From contig VWZF01001867.1 of the NCBI GenBank assembly GCA_013396755.1, forward strand, positions 124,001 to 188,000: DNA of 64,000 nt, given 5' to 3'. The notes beneath the pieces were generated by a model that was not told where the DNA came from, did no database searches, and saw only the letters and a program-made list of their open reading frames with translations. This stretch comes from Sclerurus mexicanus. Lineage: Eukaryota > Chordata > Aves > Passeriformes > Furnariidae. The translations under genes were made by a program, and so were the position numbers. This document shows positions 12,895 through 24,685 of the stretch, piece by piece (within the stretch, counting starts at the first letter, position 1; every line of letters starts with the position of its first letter).

Positions 12895-13085
12895 CCCTTA
12901 TGATGCTGCAGATCTAATTTCAAAGTTAAATGAGGTTGCTCAGAGCCTTGTGCAGTCAATTTCTGAAGCCACCCAAGGGTGGAGATGCCACATCCTCCAA
13001 CCCAGGTCTTGTACTGATGTCTCAAAACTGTACACAGCATTCCAGGTGTTGTCTCCTTGTCAGGAGGAAATTCACTTTCCTTTAC
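12895..13085 (-). mobile_element. CR1 LINE fragment, internally deleted
   Basis: Read on the minus strand, the block gives the CR1 phrases CTGGAATGCTGTGTACAG (near the end of the reverse-transcriptase ORF) and AAGGCTCTGAGCAACCTCAT (3' UTR). In full-length CR1 these lie several hundred bases apart, so this copy has lost the sequence between them. Old, non-functional fragment in ITGA8 intron 2. Confidence 0.75.
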
Positions 13086-13089
13086 CTGT

Positions 13090-13260
13090 ATAACTTTATA
13101 GAAATATTTGTTGGGTTTATTTTTTGTATTCCCATTTTATATAAATATGGATAGATTGAGGTGATTATTTACCACTACTCTGTGTATATATAATTCTGTA
13201 GAAATATATTAAATATACGTATTAAATTTTATAGTATCTATATTTTTATATGTATGAATT
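13090..13260. repeat. AT-rich low-complexity stretch
   Basis: Dominated by A and T with many TATA/ATAT steps, directly beside the preceding CR1 remnant. No further identity could be assigned. Confidence 0.5.
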
Positions 13261-13538
13261 TGCATAGGTCCATACATCAAAACAGATATTTGAAAGGGAT
13301 TTGCCATCCTGCATGTAAGTGCAGGTTTGAGGGAAAAATGTAACAACCTGATTAATGGCCATCTGTGTTTATTCAGTACATACAGGAAAATACACATAGA
13401 GCAAGTAAAGATAATACTTCTCAAAGTTCCTGAATGGTGAGAACTTCCTTGAAAGAGTTGCAGATTTATTGCATAGACAGATTTGTTACTTTGATTAGAA
13501 ACATTGTTTTCCTGTGTTAAGTTTAATTAACATATTTT

Positions 13539-13601
13539 CACAGAATCCTTTAGGTTGGAAATACCTCTACGATCATCAAATCCGACCTTTGACCGATCAC
13601 C
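13539..13601 (-). mobile_element. CR1 LINE 3' end fragment
   Basis: CAGAATCCTTTAGGTTGGAA followed by ACCTCTACGATCATCAAATC is the reverse complement of the CR1 3' terminus. Only the last about 60 bp remain. Confidence 0.75.
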
Positions 13602-16600
13602 AACTTGATTTGCTTTTGTTCATTTGAATATTTTCAAATTATAAAAGGTGATGCATTTTTTACTTACAGTATTCAAGAGCTGAATGAATCACCATAAGCC
13701 ACTGTTTGCAAATACATCTGTTTCTTATGCAGGTCTTGATTAGTAGAAAAAAGAAATATTTGTAAGAGTAATGTTTGATTCATGCCTATTAGACTGTTTA
13801 TAATGTATTGACTCAGTGATTGAGAGGAGACCAATCCCCACAGAAAGCACCAGATTTAGTCTAATGTGTACAAATGATGGATTTGCATTAACACTTGCTC
13901 CAGATTCAGGATTTAATTCCTGCAAATGAATTTCTGCACTGTTGTTTTTAACATGGGTTTACTTTTTACTGTCTGAAGTAAAATTTTTCTACTTATCTAG
14001 CTACTGCTTTGGCAGTGGAAGGGGCCATTTTTCCTTTTGGTAGTCCCTGGGTACCTCAAGACTAAAAGACTGAGTGAAGGAACACTGGTTTTAAGAATCA
14101 TGTTTCGCTATCTTCAGAGCTGCTTCTGAAGCTGGATTGTAGGGAAGTACTATGTACAGGAGTTATGGCCCCTGCAGTAGAAAATAATGTGCTTTGGGTT
14201 GCTGAAATGCAGTTCAAGGATGTCCTTGCATCTAAATTTATGTTTATAAGTCTCTCAGCTCTTTGCATACTCCTGATTGTCTGGGCCTTAGTCTGCAATA
14301 CAGTGTTAGGCAGTACAATTATGAGTGACTCCAGAGCTGTGTCTCTAGCCAAATTTGCGAATCATCCAGACTGTTGACCATCTGGAACAGATCCTGGGCT
14401 GGCTCTGAAGCAGTCCAGCTGGTACTCAGGCACTCCCTGGACCGCTTTGTGGACAGGCTTAGGCGTTGTGTGCCCAGCCCAGCTGCTGCCTTGTATTCTA
14501 GCTATCCTTGCACTATTGTCACGTATCGTGATACAAGATAGCCTGGACTCCGTCCTAAAAGGGGCCAAGCATTCTCTTCCAGAAGAGAAGATGACATTTG
14601 AATGCAACCTGAGTTCAAGCCAAGTTTTGCTGCTCACAGCAATATAACTTAGCCTGTGGCTAAGGTACAGTATAGACATACCCTGTGGGCCTCAAATCCC
14701 CAAAAACAGCACAAGGAGAGATACCTCCCTGTCATATAAAGGTGTTGTCAGGATACAGATATGCTACTTTTTGAAACGCCTAGATAATGCTGTTTTGAGG
14801 AATGTACCAAAGATAATTTTTTTTTGTAGTTGGAGTGGGATTTATCTGGGTAAATGTAAGTTTTTATCTGAGTCTGGTCTAAGCTGAACATCCATGGTTA
14901 TCTACAGTTGCTCATGAAAAAAAAGTACTTTTAGGCCATGATTCTTCTGATCTTCTCAGATGTTTGCTTTAGGAGGAGAACTGGCCTAGTTTACGTCCTC
15001 AGATGTAAGTGGATGACTAGCTCAGAAGTGGACCATTACAGCAGGGCACAGTAATGACAGTGTGTATTCAGACAAGTTAGTTTTGTATGTAGCTTCATTT
15101 TGATAAAATTACAGAGAAAGCAGTAGCTGTTTTACAGCAATCTGAAATACTGATTGGTTTTTACATACAAAAGACTAAACTATGTTTTACAGTACAACCT
15201 CAGAAATGGGATTATGACTCCATAGCTCCAGCAAGGATGCTGAACAAAGGTGATTAGAAAATTTCTATCAGAAGATACTGTCTTGGGGAAAAACTAATTA
15301 TTAGTTTGTGATATTTTGCTAATTATTTTGTAATGAAGATCTCATGCCACGTGACAAAGGATTCCTACTACACCATATGCCACTAGACGGGGTATGAGTG
15401 TGTGTATGTGTACAGTTCTTGCAGGTTTACTGGTAAATTCAGCTGTGGTTTTATAAGTCCTGCAAACAGTTGTCCTAGTTTTAAAATTTAACTTCTTCTT
15501 TTCAAATGTTGGTATACTTTGCCAGTAGACAAGTATGTTGTTTTGATTGAAAACGTAAGCTCCTTTTAAGTTAGAATACTGGTTATGAGTATCCTCAGTG
15601 CCAGAGTAGCACTGGCTGCTGTAAGCTGGCCATGGCTGATTTTCAAGCTTCAAAACCTTTGTTTCTATCAAGACCTCATCTGTGGACATTGATCATGTTC
15701 AGATCTGCTGGAGCGTTAAAAATAAAGAAAAAAGAAACCTTTAAAGCTTGAAAGGGTCTTACTTCATTGGAAAAAATAATCAAAAGAAGTATTGCCAACA
15801 ACTAGGTAGAAGCTGGCAGCTCTTACAATGTGATGTGTCAAATACACTGTCTCTCACACTCCACACACATTTAGGTCTAACTTAAATAAAATATGTTTTT
15901 TAAAATTAATACTTTTTTACTAATTCTAAGTTCTATTTCCTGAATTTTTAAGAACTAGATATTCCTGAAATTTATCTCCCTTGTCTCTCTAAGCATGGAC
16001 ATCCATAGTAGCTCTTGTAATTGGCACAGCACAGAAACAAATACTTGTATGAAGGAAGATGTTTCCTCAGAGACTTTCAAACTTTAAAAGAGTCATTCTC
16101 ATTCAACTTTCCTTCATGTTTATTAGAAAAAAATACAGCGGTAGAGTACCCTTTTTCTCCAAATATGATGCATTTTTCTTTCTAATTCAGTTTACATTTA
16201 TGGGGTTACCATGAGCTGAAGTCACTGGCGATCTAACATCCTCAAAAAGCATTCAGGTATCTTCTGTATCCCTGCTGGGGAAATCCCAAGGTGTGTTGGC
16301 TTTTTAAAGTGTTGGCTGCCTTTTTTCTCAGTTATTTAAAGTGTGTGTAAATCCATAGTATATAATCTGACACTGCGTTTTGGTTTTTTTTAACATTCCA
16401 AGGTAGACAATATATGGTTTTATTTTCACTTAGAGTGAATAAAAAGGATTGATTCTTCTGAAATTCCTCCTGATAGGAACCAGAAACAAACATAAGGCAA
16501 TGCAGATACAAAGGGGAAGGAGTAATGCCCTGCTTATGTATAAACTGAAAAGTTCATTAGGAATGACTTGTAAGGGAAGAGCGTAGCTCATGAACATATG

Positions 16601-17292
16601 GGAAATCAGTTTACTTCAGAGAACTGAGGGTGAAAGGAAGGGGTGTCTGCTTTTTATTAAAACCTGAAATGCATTATAATTGGCCTGAATCTTTGCCCAG
16701 ATGGCTTCTCTTATGCTGACATCTGCAAGAGTGTATATAAAATAACATTAAGAAGCTGTCTCCTGTGACAGTGTGTACACATGTAATTCTGTTAAAAACT
16801 CAGTCCCTTGCTATCTATAGTGTTGGACTTTGAATAAGCATGCTGAGAAATGTCATTTGTTTGACAAAAACTAATTATGGAACATGCTTTTTACACAGAA
16901 AGTTTCTACCATGTCTGAGAAAACTTTTTAGGGCTTTTCACCTATTTTTGTAGATTCTTTTTCATTTTTCATCATAAAATACCGGTAAAGGGTTGGGATT
17001 TTTTTCGGTTTGGGGATTTTTTTTTTTAAGGGAGAAACACAGCATTCCTTATTTGTTATGTGCATGTTTTTCTAAAGTTTATTTGTTTTGGATTTTCACA
17101 TGTGAATTTAAGCTGTTTTTGACTGACCAGTGAAAAGCTTAAATGATACTAAAGTGTTCCTCTTAAACAGGTTGGATGATGACAGTGGATGCAATGTAAT
17201 ACAACCCTTAGTCTGTTCATTTGTGTCTGTAACTCACAGGGTAATACTTTTTTAAGAAAGAGCTGCCAACATACTGCTTCTTTCTTTGTCAG

Positions 17293-17393
17293 ACAACAGG
17301 AAAATCAAAGTCAATGGCACCAGGGAACCTATTGAGTTTAAGACAAATCAGTGGTTTGGAGCAACAGTCAAAGCTCATAAAGAAAAAGTTGTG
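17293..17393 (+). CDS. ITGA8: ITGA8 exon 3
   Basis: 101 bp encoding N-N-R-K-I-K-V-N-G-T-R-E-P-I-E-F-K then Q-W-F-G-A-T-V-K-A-H-K-E-K-V-V. Contains the N-G-T sequon and the Q-W-F-G-A core of propeller blade 2. Acceptor TTTGTCAG, donor GTG|GTAAGC, ends in phase 0. Confidence 0.95.
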
Positions 17394-19907
17394 GTAAGCC
17401 TTATGCATTTGGTATTCATTTGAAGATAATGTTTATTTTCCTCAAATGTATGTATTTAATAGCTCTCTTTGTGTTTATTATGGAAATAACTGTGATTATG
17501 CATGAATTATAAAACAGATGATGTATATAATTCTGAAAATGAAAGCAGCTTATAGAGTTAGGTTGAACTGACCAAGTGAAGATGATCCTGCTGCCATGTG
17601 AAAAGAGCAGAATGGCATATTGTTATTGAAGTGAATGATGGTATTTTTAAAACAGACAATGGACATATTTTAGAGATACAGAGTAACTGATAGCTCTATG
17701 CTATAAAATGTTTTGTATTACGAAGATACATTTGGAATGTTAAATACAGAATGTAATGAAATTATATGTATTGGAATGTGTTGTAATGAAAGCCAAGCAC
17801 CTCTGTTGAAGTTCAGTTAGAAAGTTCTGACCTCTTTTGTCACATTTACATTGTTTTGAACAGTGATGTCGTAATCATGATAAAACAGATGCAAAAAAAG
17901 TAATTATAAAAAAGTTCCAAATCAAGATGGCTGTCAAAATGCAATGTCTGTTTTCCAGTTTCACTGAACATTTTACCTGTATTGATAGAGGCCTTCAGCA
18001 GTGGGCAAGTATTTTTTATTGCTTAGTAAAATGGTGATGATGCTTCTAATACACAAACATTTTTTATTTCCAATTTATGCACTCAAGTTTGCATTGAAAA
18101 TGGCAGTGAAGTAATTGTGATAAGAACAATTAGTTTGGTCATTAGTTCTATTAGTTTTTACGATTACAAAACAGTAATTTGTTTTGGGATTTGCTTAAAA
18201 CTTATTACTTAAAAAAACAGTCAGAAGGGAGGAAGTATTGAAAGGAAATGCTTTCCCTTGTATCGTGTGCCTTGTGGTTAACCTACAGAAGGATTTTGAC
18301 ATGAAACAGATAATGAATAAAACATCACCCTATTCTGTTACAGAGCTAAGTAAACATAAAAATTCTAAAAAAAATTATAAATAGCTGAAGATATTTCATT
18401 TTATGTACCCTACTAAATAACAGTTCACAAATTGAAATAAAGTAGTTCTTTACTGCAGTTTGCTAAGTCTTAATCAAGTGAGCAGAAAACCTCATCACCA
18501 ACTGTGTCTAAACTGACCAAACTTTGTTTTACTTCTGGTAACTCTTCTCAGACTCTCTAAAATGAAGGTATAGTCAACACTTTCCAGGCAAAAATTTGGA
18601 CAGCAAAGATGGAAAACTTTGTATATTAATCTTTATAGGCTGAAAGGGGAGGAAAAGAAAATGTCATCAAACTGTCAGGAACTTGTTTTTTAAGCTACAA
18701 ATATGATAGTAAACTGCATCAGGTCAATGTTTATATTGAGTTCTTTTTTTCAATCCATTTTACTTGATGTCAAATGTACTTAAAATCAGGACACGTACTC
18801 CTCTTTGCTGCACTCTGGGTTTGCTCTTGGTTTTAATATGCAAGATTTTCTAGTCGGGGATGTTCCTTATACCATTACTCCAGAAGCTCCATGGCAAGCT
18901 CTGAGTAGCACAGTGACTCATCTGGCTGGAACTGATTGCAGATCGAAGGCTTACACAGTAATGTGAATAATAGCAATACCTTCCCAGAGGCAGACAGGTT
19001 TCTCATTGGATAAGTAGGACAAGGCAGGATATGAATGAAGGATTAATTTGTATCCTGCAGAGGCAAGGTTGTAGGGAGAGGTAGTGTCTTCACCCTGCCA
19101 GAAAGTGAGAAGTTTTAGGGCACAGGAACCCCTGAAGCATGACTTGCAGACCTGACAGCTTATTATTTTTATTTTTATATTTGTCTGGATTACCTCAAAA
19201 AAGGTGCTTCTCTCTACACAACTTGTATATCTTTTATCTTTGTACAGTCACGTTTGTAACACAACTACTGTAACAGAGAAGATTAAATATTAGTTCTCTA
19301 GCCAAAACTTACTTAGCAAAAAAATGTTCACTCAGACTGTTGAATGCATTATAGCTGTATCATATCTACAAATAATCTGAACCAGACATTTATTAGAAGG
19401 CAAACAATCTAATGATTATGACAGAGAATATGACACAACACCCTGACAAATGTCCTTCTGCTCAGTGGAGTAAAGCAATTTCTGCTGTAAATGCCTATGA
19501 TCTTAAAACATAGCAGGACAGAACTGGGATTGCCTTAAGCCACATATATGTGATTTGCATGTTAACTTACAGGATCAAATGCTGTGCAATGAGCAGTAAT
19601 AGAGCAAACACATTACTTGTGAAGCAGGCTTAGAGGGTATTTGTAACATACGCTTATATGTGACTTGTAGTCCCTGACAGATTTTGCCTGCTAAGGGCGG
19701 TAATTGAAAAATCGGTGTGCTTTTCAGGTTATAATGAAATTATATGAAGCAGTGATCCTGCATTTTCTTTTGTCAATATCTTGTGATCATTGCTGTATGA
19801 ATGATACAATACCAGAGGGAATTTTTGTGCGCACTTTATTAAAAACTACATTTGCCAGATGCATGAGTGTGTGAAAGGTATGTGTGACATTGTTTCTGTT
19901 TTGATAG
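17394..19907 (+). other. ITGA8: ITGA8 intron 3
   Basis: 2.5 kb, AT-rich. I see no repeat family, exon or reading frame of note. Confidence 0.6.
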
Positions 19908-20031
19908 GCTTGTGCTCCTTTGTATCATTGGAGAACCCTTAAAGATAGTCCTGAGAAGGACCCTGTTGGCACCTGTTATGTAGCAATTCAGAACTTCAGT
20001 GCATATGCAGAATATTCACCGTGTCGCAACA
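19908..20031 (+). CDS. ITGA8: ITGA8 exon 4
   Basis: 124 bp encoding A-C-A-P-L-Y-H-W-R-T-L-K then E-K-D-P-V-G-T-C-Y-V-A-I and N-F-S-A-Y-A-E-Y-S-P-C-R-N. The segment from blade 2 into blade 3 is the face that meets the beta subunit and the ligand in related RGD integrins. N-F-S is a sequon. Acceptor TTGATAG, donor ACA|GTAAGT, phase 1. Confidence 0.95.
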
Positions 20032-20568
20032 GTAAGTATTAATATGAACAATCCTGTGTTGAAGGAATTGATACTGCACTCAGTATTTTCACCCTTTCAG
20101 TCTTCACGCAGTCTTGGTTGAATGACGGTTGCTTTATGATGTTATTACATTGAATGAGGGTGTAAAGAAAAATCAACATTAAGTTATATGCCTACAATTG
20201 GATGCTTTATTGTATAATTAATTGAAAGAGGAGAAATTAAGTAAATTGTGTGCAGTTATAGTGATGAGCTCTAATTGGTTCAATTTGTATGGCTTTAAAA
20301 TGTAGCAAACAGATCTAGATAAGAACCAGACAGCATTTTAAACCAATTATTCATACTTATGCTGAGTATAAATCTCTCATCACAAGATCACCATTTGGAG
20401 ACCAGACCCTGCATAGAAACACACAAGCCTGTATCACCATTCATGCCAATATCATTCACAATAGCTCATTTGTAAAGAACTTTCAGCATGTAAGAAAGGC
20501 ATGCACATTAGCACTGCTGTTACACACTGTGCTGTTCTGAGCGTGTAGTAGCCATCTCTGGCCTTGCT

Positions 20569-21273
20569 TCCTGGGGAATAGGGAAAAACTGCATGTATAT
20601 TTAGAACCAAGTTCAGTTACCTAGAAGTCTGCAGAAAATACCACACATCAGATTATGCCAGTCACTCATCTTGTTCAACATCCTATGTCTGAGTGTTTAT
20701 GATGATTATTAATATCCTCATTACCTCAGTGCTCATAATTATTAAAATCAGTATGAATTTTCTTTAAGTTATTTTTCTAAAGGTGGCTTAAGATGGCAAA
20801 TATGATGGGCTTACCTATCCTTCCAGTGGAAACCCTCACAGCAAAGCTGTGGTGGTGTTCAGTTTCACTTACGAGTAGCGACTTCAAGTTGCCCGCACCA
20901 GCCAATAACACAAGGAGTCTGAATGTAATTCCTTGTCATGATACCCCTTGTACAGAAACCCTGCTGTTGCAGATAAAATTCTTGCTGTGTACACATGGGC
21001 TAATTTCAAAACACACCTTTTAGTTGTTCCTCTACTGCAAACTGTGTTCCTGCCTTCAACCTTCTCATGGATTATTTTGCCAAGAAAGTAACAGGAATTC
21101 TACAGAAAAAATAGACATTATTAAAAGGTCTCTTTCCTGTGGAGATCTAAAGATAGCATCAGATCTTGTAGCTGGATTTTGTTAGATCTGACAGGTGTGT
21201 GAACATGTTTTGCCTTAAGCACAACAGCAAATCAGTAGTTTGCTGGTTACTTCAGTGAGATTATTAACATTCT
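20569..21273 (+). repeat. Tandem duplicate, copy 1 (likely assembly artefact)
   Basis: The block matches 21275-21978 base for base as far as I can read, apart from one extra C near 21081 (TTTTGCCAAG versus TTTTGCAAG). It ends exactly at the N at 21274. The 76-codon open frame at 20793-21023 is repeated identically in copy 2, which is a consequence of the duplication and not a gene. Confidence 0.9.
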
Positions 21274-21274
21274 N
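21274..21274. other. Assembly gap (single N)
   Basis: One N between the end of copy 1 and the start of copy 2 of the 705-bp block. It marks a contig join or unresolved gap. Confidence 0.95.
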
Positions 21275-21978
21275 TCCTGGGGAATAGGGAAAAACTGCAT
21301 GTATATTTAGAACCAAGTTCAGTTACCTAGAAGTCTGCAGAAAATACCACACATCAGATTATGCCAGTCACTCATCTTGTTCAACATCCTATGTCTGAGT
21401 GTTTATGATGATTATTAATATCCTCATTACCTCAGTGCTCATAATTATTAAAATCAGTATGAATTTTCTTTAAGTTATTTTTCTAAAGGTGGCTTAAGAT
21501 GGCAAATATGATGGGCTTACCTATCCTTCCAGTGGAAACCCTCACAGCAAAGCTGTGGTGGTGTTCAGTTTCACTTACGAGTAGCGACTTCAAGTTGCCC
21601 GCACCAGCCAATAACACAAGGAGTCTGAATGTAATTCCTTGTCATGATACCCCTTGTACAGAAACCCTGCTGTTGCAGATAAAATTCTTGCTGTGTACAC
21701 ATGGGCTAATTTCAAAACACACCTTTTAGTTGTTCCTCTACTGCAAACTGTGTTCCTGCCTTCAACCTTCTCATGGATTATTTTGCAAGAAAGTAACAGG
21801 AATTCTACAGAAAAAATAGACATTATTAAAAGGTCTCTTTCCTGTGGAGATCTAAAGATAGCATCAGATCTTGTAGCTGGATTTTGTTAGATCTGACAGG
21901 TGTGTGAACATGTTTTGCCTTAAGCACAACAGCAAATCAGTAGTTTGCTGGTTACTTCAGTGAGATTATTAACATTCT
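21275..21978 (+). repeat. Tandem duplicate, copy 2
   Basis: Second copy of the 705-bp block, beginning immediately after the N and running into unique intron sequence at 21979. Near-total identity to copy 1 in a neutral intron argues for two overlapping contig ends or haplotypes laid side by side. Confidence 0.9.
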
Positions 21979-22392
21979 TAAAGTTATGCATAGCAACAGG
22001 GTTTGAGAGTTGAAATCTTAAATGGCTTGTCAGAGTTCCTATTATTTGATCATAAATAATTAAGCAGAAATACAACATTTTCTCATTTATGTATTTTTTT
22101 TCATTCCAAGATGATGGATTGAACTTAAAGTAATTAAAGACTATTTCAGTTTTTAGTAGATAAATGAAAATTCAGTTCTGCGGTATTTTGTATGTTACTG
22201 CACAAATACCCAATTCATTCTCACTGGTATTTAAAAGATACAGTTGGAGTAAGCAATAACAAAAGTCAGTTTGGAGATATTATGTAATAAATAGACAAAA
22301 GGCTTCTTATGTACCTTTTATTAGTACTGATCTCTAAGAATTTTCGTGATATTCACATGTCTTTGTCCATAAGGCAGATTTTTCTTCACATA
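21905..22392 (+). repeat. Intron 4 / intron 7 direct repeat, copy A
   Basis: This 488-bp segment recurs at 24787-25272 in the same orientation with about 17 substitutions (mostly transitions) and a 2-bp deletion by eye, about 96% identity. Both edges fall off sharply to unrelated sequence. It does not resemble CR1 or any family I recognise, so it is either a local segmental duplication or two insertions of an unrecognised element. Confidence 0.85.
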
Positions 22393-22496
22393 TTTTGGCA
22401 GTTTTGCATTTACAGCCTTACAGCTCCAGCGGTGTGTATGTTATCTTCCATATGCACTGTGAAATCAGTAAAATGCTTCTACTTTCATAATTGCAG

Positions 22497-22558
22497 GCAA
22501 TGCAGATCCTGAAGGACAAGGCTTTTGTCAAGCAGGTTTCAGCTTAGATTTTTACAAG
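22497..22558 (+). CDS. ITGA8: ITGA8 exon 5
   Basis: 62 bp encoding N-A-D-P-E-G-Q-G-F-C-Q-A-G-F-S-L-D-F-Y-K after completing a Ser codon split with exon 4. Cys here pairs with that of exon 4 in related propellers. Acceptor TTGCAG, donor AAG|GTGAGA, phase 0. Confidence 0.94.
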
Positions 22559-23558
22559 GTGAGATTCTGTTTCTGAGTAAATTGACCAAATGTAATTGTG
22601 ATATATCCCCAGTGTTCAAGTGCTGTCTCAGTGATTGTGAGTTTATCCTCCAATGTTGTATATGAAAAGTTTTGTGAAGTTGTTGCAAGGTCTTTCCTCC
22701 TTTTCAAGCTCCAAACTTTCTGATTTCATTAATAAAAGAAATAATCAGCACCTGTTTATCTATTTGCAGCACTCCAATCTGACTCTGCTTGGTCTATCAT
22801 AGTAGATAATTGGGCAACCAATTGTGTGTGCTTCTATCTCAGTCTGTCCCACTTACAATGCTTTACAAAGGGACTTGATCTTCAGAAAGGAATGGGCAGG
22901 CTTGTTTTAAAAAGTTAAAATGGCTTGTATAATGATGCTTTTGAAGGCACAGAAATCATTGAGTAAGACCATTCTCGTGTGGGAGGAAAAGTGCTTAAGG
23001 GAAAGTACTAGTTGTTCTTAAATGCCAAAAAGTTCCAGAAACAATATTGTGGGACAGAGGATAAACTTTGCAAATATTGTTGTTATCTGTGCCATTATTA
23101 GAGCACCAGGGCTTCACATCACTTTGACCACTGACATTGTTTTCAGTGTTCTGCAGCTGCTTTATTATTTACATTATTAATAGTTGAGGGGTTAAGACCT
23201 CATTGTAGGGTAGATGAAAGTATAATTCATTATAAAATATTACTGTCACTTTATTACATGTGAAGACCCTCTTTTATGCTAACTTCATCATAAATTAGCA
23301 TCAATTTTTAAAATGCTACAAAAGTGGTAAAAGAATTACGGCTTTCATTCCAGTGAAGATGCACAGGGTGATCTTAACTTTTTTTAACTGTGGATTTTCC
23401 TGTAAATCCGTGTACCTGCATTCTTTCCTTGCACATGGCTATTCTCCTTAATCATAATTCTGATATTGTTTTGGTCATTTAAATAGTTTTTTCCCATGCA
23501 TGCTTATTTTTGCTGTGTTCTTTTGTTGTGTAATTTTATTCAATTCTGCTTTTTGTAG
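22559..23558 (+). other. ITGA8: ITGA8 intron 5
   Basis: 1.0 kb of AT-rich sequence. I see nothing in it beyond the splice signals. Confidence 0.6.
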
Positions 23559-23604
23559 AATGGAGACCTGATAGTAGGAGGGCCCGGTAGTTTTTATTGG
23601 CAAG
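23559..23604 (+). CDS. ITGA8: ITGA8 exon 6
   Basis: 46 bp encoding N-G-D-L-I-V-G-G-P-G-S-F-Y-W-Q plus one base of Gly. Core strand of propeller blade 3 (L-I-V-G-G-P-G). Acceptor TTTTTGTAG, donor CAAG|GTATGT. Confidence 0.94.
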
Positions 23605-24559
23605 GTATGTTCATCTCACTGCGTAACTTGATCTAAGAAGTGAAGCAGAAAGTATTGTTGTTCTAGATTTCCATTGTTCTGTTGGTTTGGGATAACCAGT
23701 CATGAAATTATTTTCAATAAATGTAAATCAGAAGAATTGCTTAACAGCCCTCGAGCATAAAAATAAGTCAGGCAAAATTCAGGATGTAGGTTATATAGCA
23801 AGTGAAACAAATACAAGTAACTATTTTTTATTAATATTTTACCATATCTGTCATTTAATTAATAAGTTGAATTTTTCCCTAGAAATACTGCATGTTTAAA
23901 ACTAGCTAATATTTGCACAGCAAATGTACTTTTTTAAAGTTTCTGTTATTGTTTGTTTCTGAACACAACCTTTTATAATAGTCTCGATATATTAGAAGTT
24001 CATTTGTGCTATCACTAGTTTCCAAGATGTAGTTTCTCATGTAAATAAAACCTAAAGTTGTTTTGGTAAAGGGTTAAAAGGTTATTTTTGTTTTAACCTG
24101 TTTGGACATATATGATATAGCTGATTCCCAGCCTCTGCCTACCAACTTGCCCATTGTCAGCCTCTTTGATGTGTGTTTTTGCATTGCTTTTAAAGGAGGA
24201 AGATGTAGTTGGCTGTGATGGTAGGGAATTCATAGCTCTGAATTCCCCACTGAGAAATGGCTTCCATTGGTCTGCTGCATTTGTACAGTGCAGTGGCTTT
24301 GGTTTGAATCAGCACATTGTAATGGGTCTGGAGATGCTTTTGTGATGGTTCAAAAGAGATTCAGTGCCTTGTTGTATTGATTTATGTGTACTCTTGATAT
24401 TACCAGGGTAATAACAGAGAAAGATTGAGAGAAGGTATCTGCTCTTTGCATCCATGCTGTATTATCCCTTCAGCTCTGTTTTGATGTTCTGCAAGCCCTG
24501 TTTTGTAGAATCTGGCACTCTTTTATGCCCCTTGCATTTATGAAGCTGTTTGAATCCAG
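23605..24559 (+). other. ITGA8: ITGA8 intron 6
   Basis: 0.95 kb with no recognisable repeat or exon. Confidence 0.6.
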
Positions 24560-24685
24560 GTCAGGTAATCACTGCAAGTATTGCGGATATCATTGCGAAT
24601 TATTCCTTCAAGGATATTCTGAGGAAACTGGCACGGGAGAAGCAAACAGGAGTGGCACCACCCTCGTACGATGACAATTACATGG
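24560..24685 (+). CDS. ITGA8: ITGA8 exon 7
   Basis: 126 bp encoding Q-V-I-T-A-S-I-A-D-I-I-A-N-Y-S-F-K-D-I-L then R-K-L-A-R-E-K-Q-T-G-V and P-S-Y-D-D-N-Y-M. Links blade 3 to blade 4; N-Y-S is a sequon. The loop R-K-L-A-R-E-K-Q-T is characteristic of alpha-8 against alpha-V and alpha-5. Acceptor AATCCAG, donor ATGG|GTAAGC. Confidence 0.95.

Larger units (their letters stand above)
6353..17292 (+). other. ITGA8: ITGA8 intron 2
   Basis: About 10.9 kb. Identified contents are two CR1 LINE fragments on the minus strand (about 12895-13085 and 13539-13601), a very AT-rich stretch at about 13090-13260 and a short TTG/CTA-rich stretch near 9955-9990. Small open frames (for example 10795-11109 and 15342-15689, both minus) show no recognisable domain. 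Nothing else supportable was seen. Confidence 0.6.
20032..22496 (+). other. ITGA8: ITGA8 intron 4
   Basis: Contains a 705-bp block present twice in tandem around an N (20569-21273 and 21275-21978), probably an assembly duplicate, and the first copy (21905-22392) of a segment that recurs in intron 7. The true intron is therefore probably about 0.7 kb shorter than shown. Confidence 0.7.

Noticed and set aside
20793..21729. Two identical 76-codon frames (20793-21023 and 21499-21729) that could suggest a repeated gene
   Set aside because: They are the same intron sequence seen twice because of the N-flanked duplication; no domain or conservation visible.
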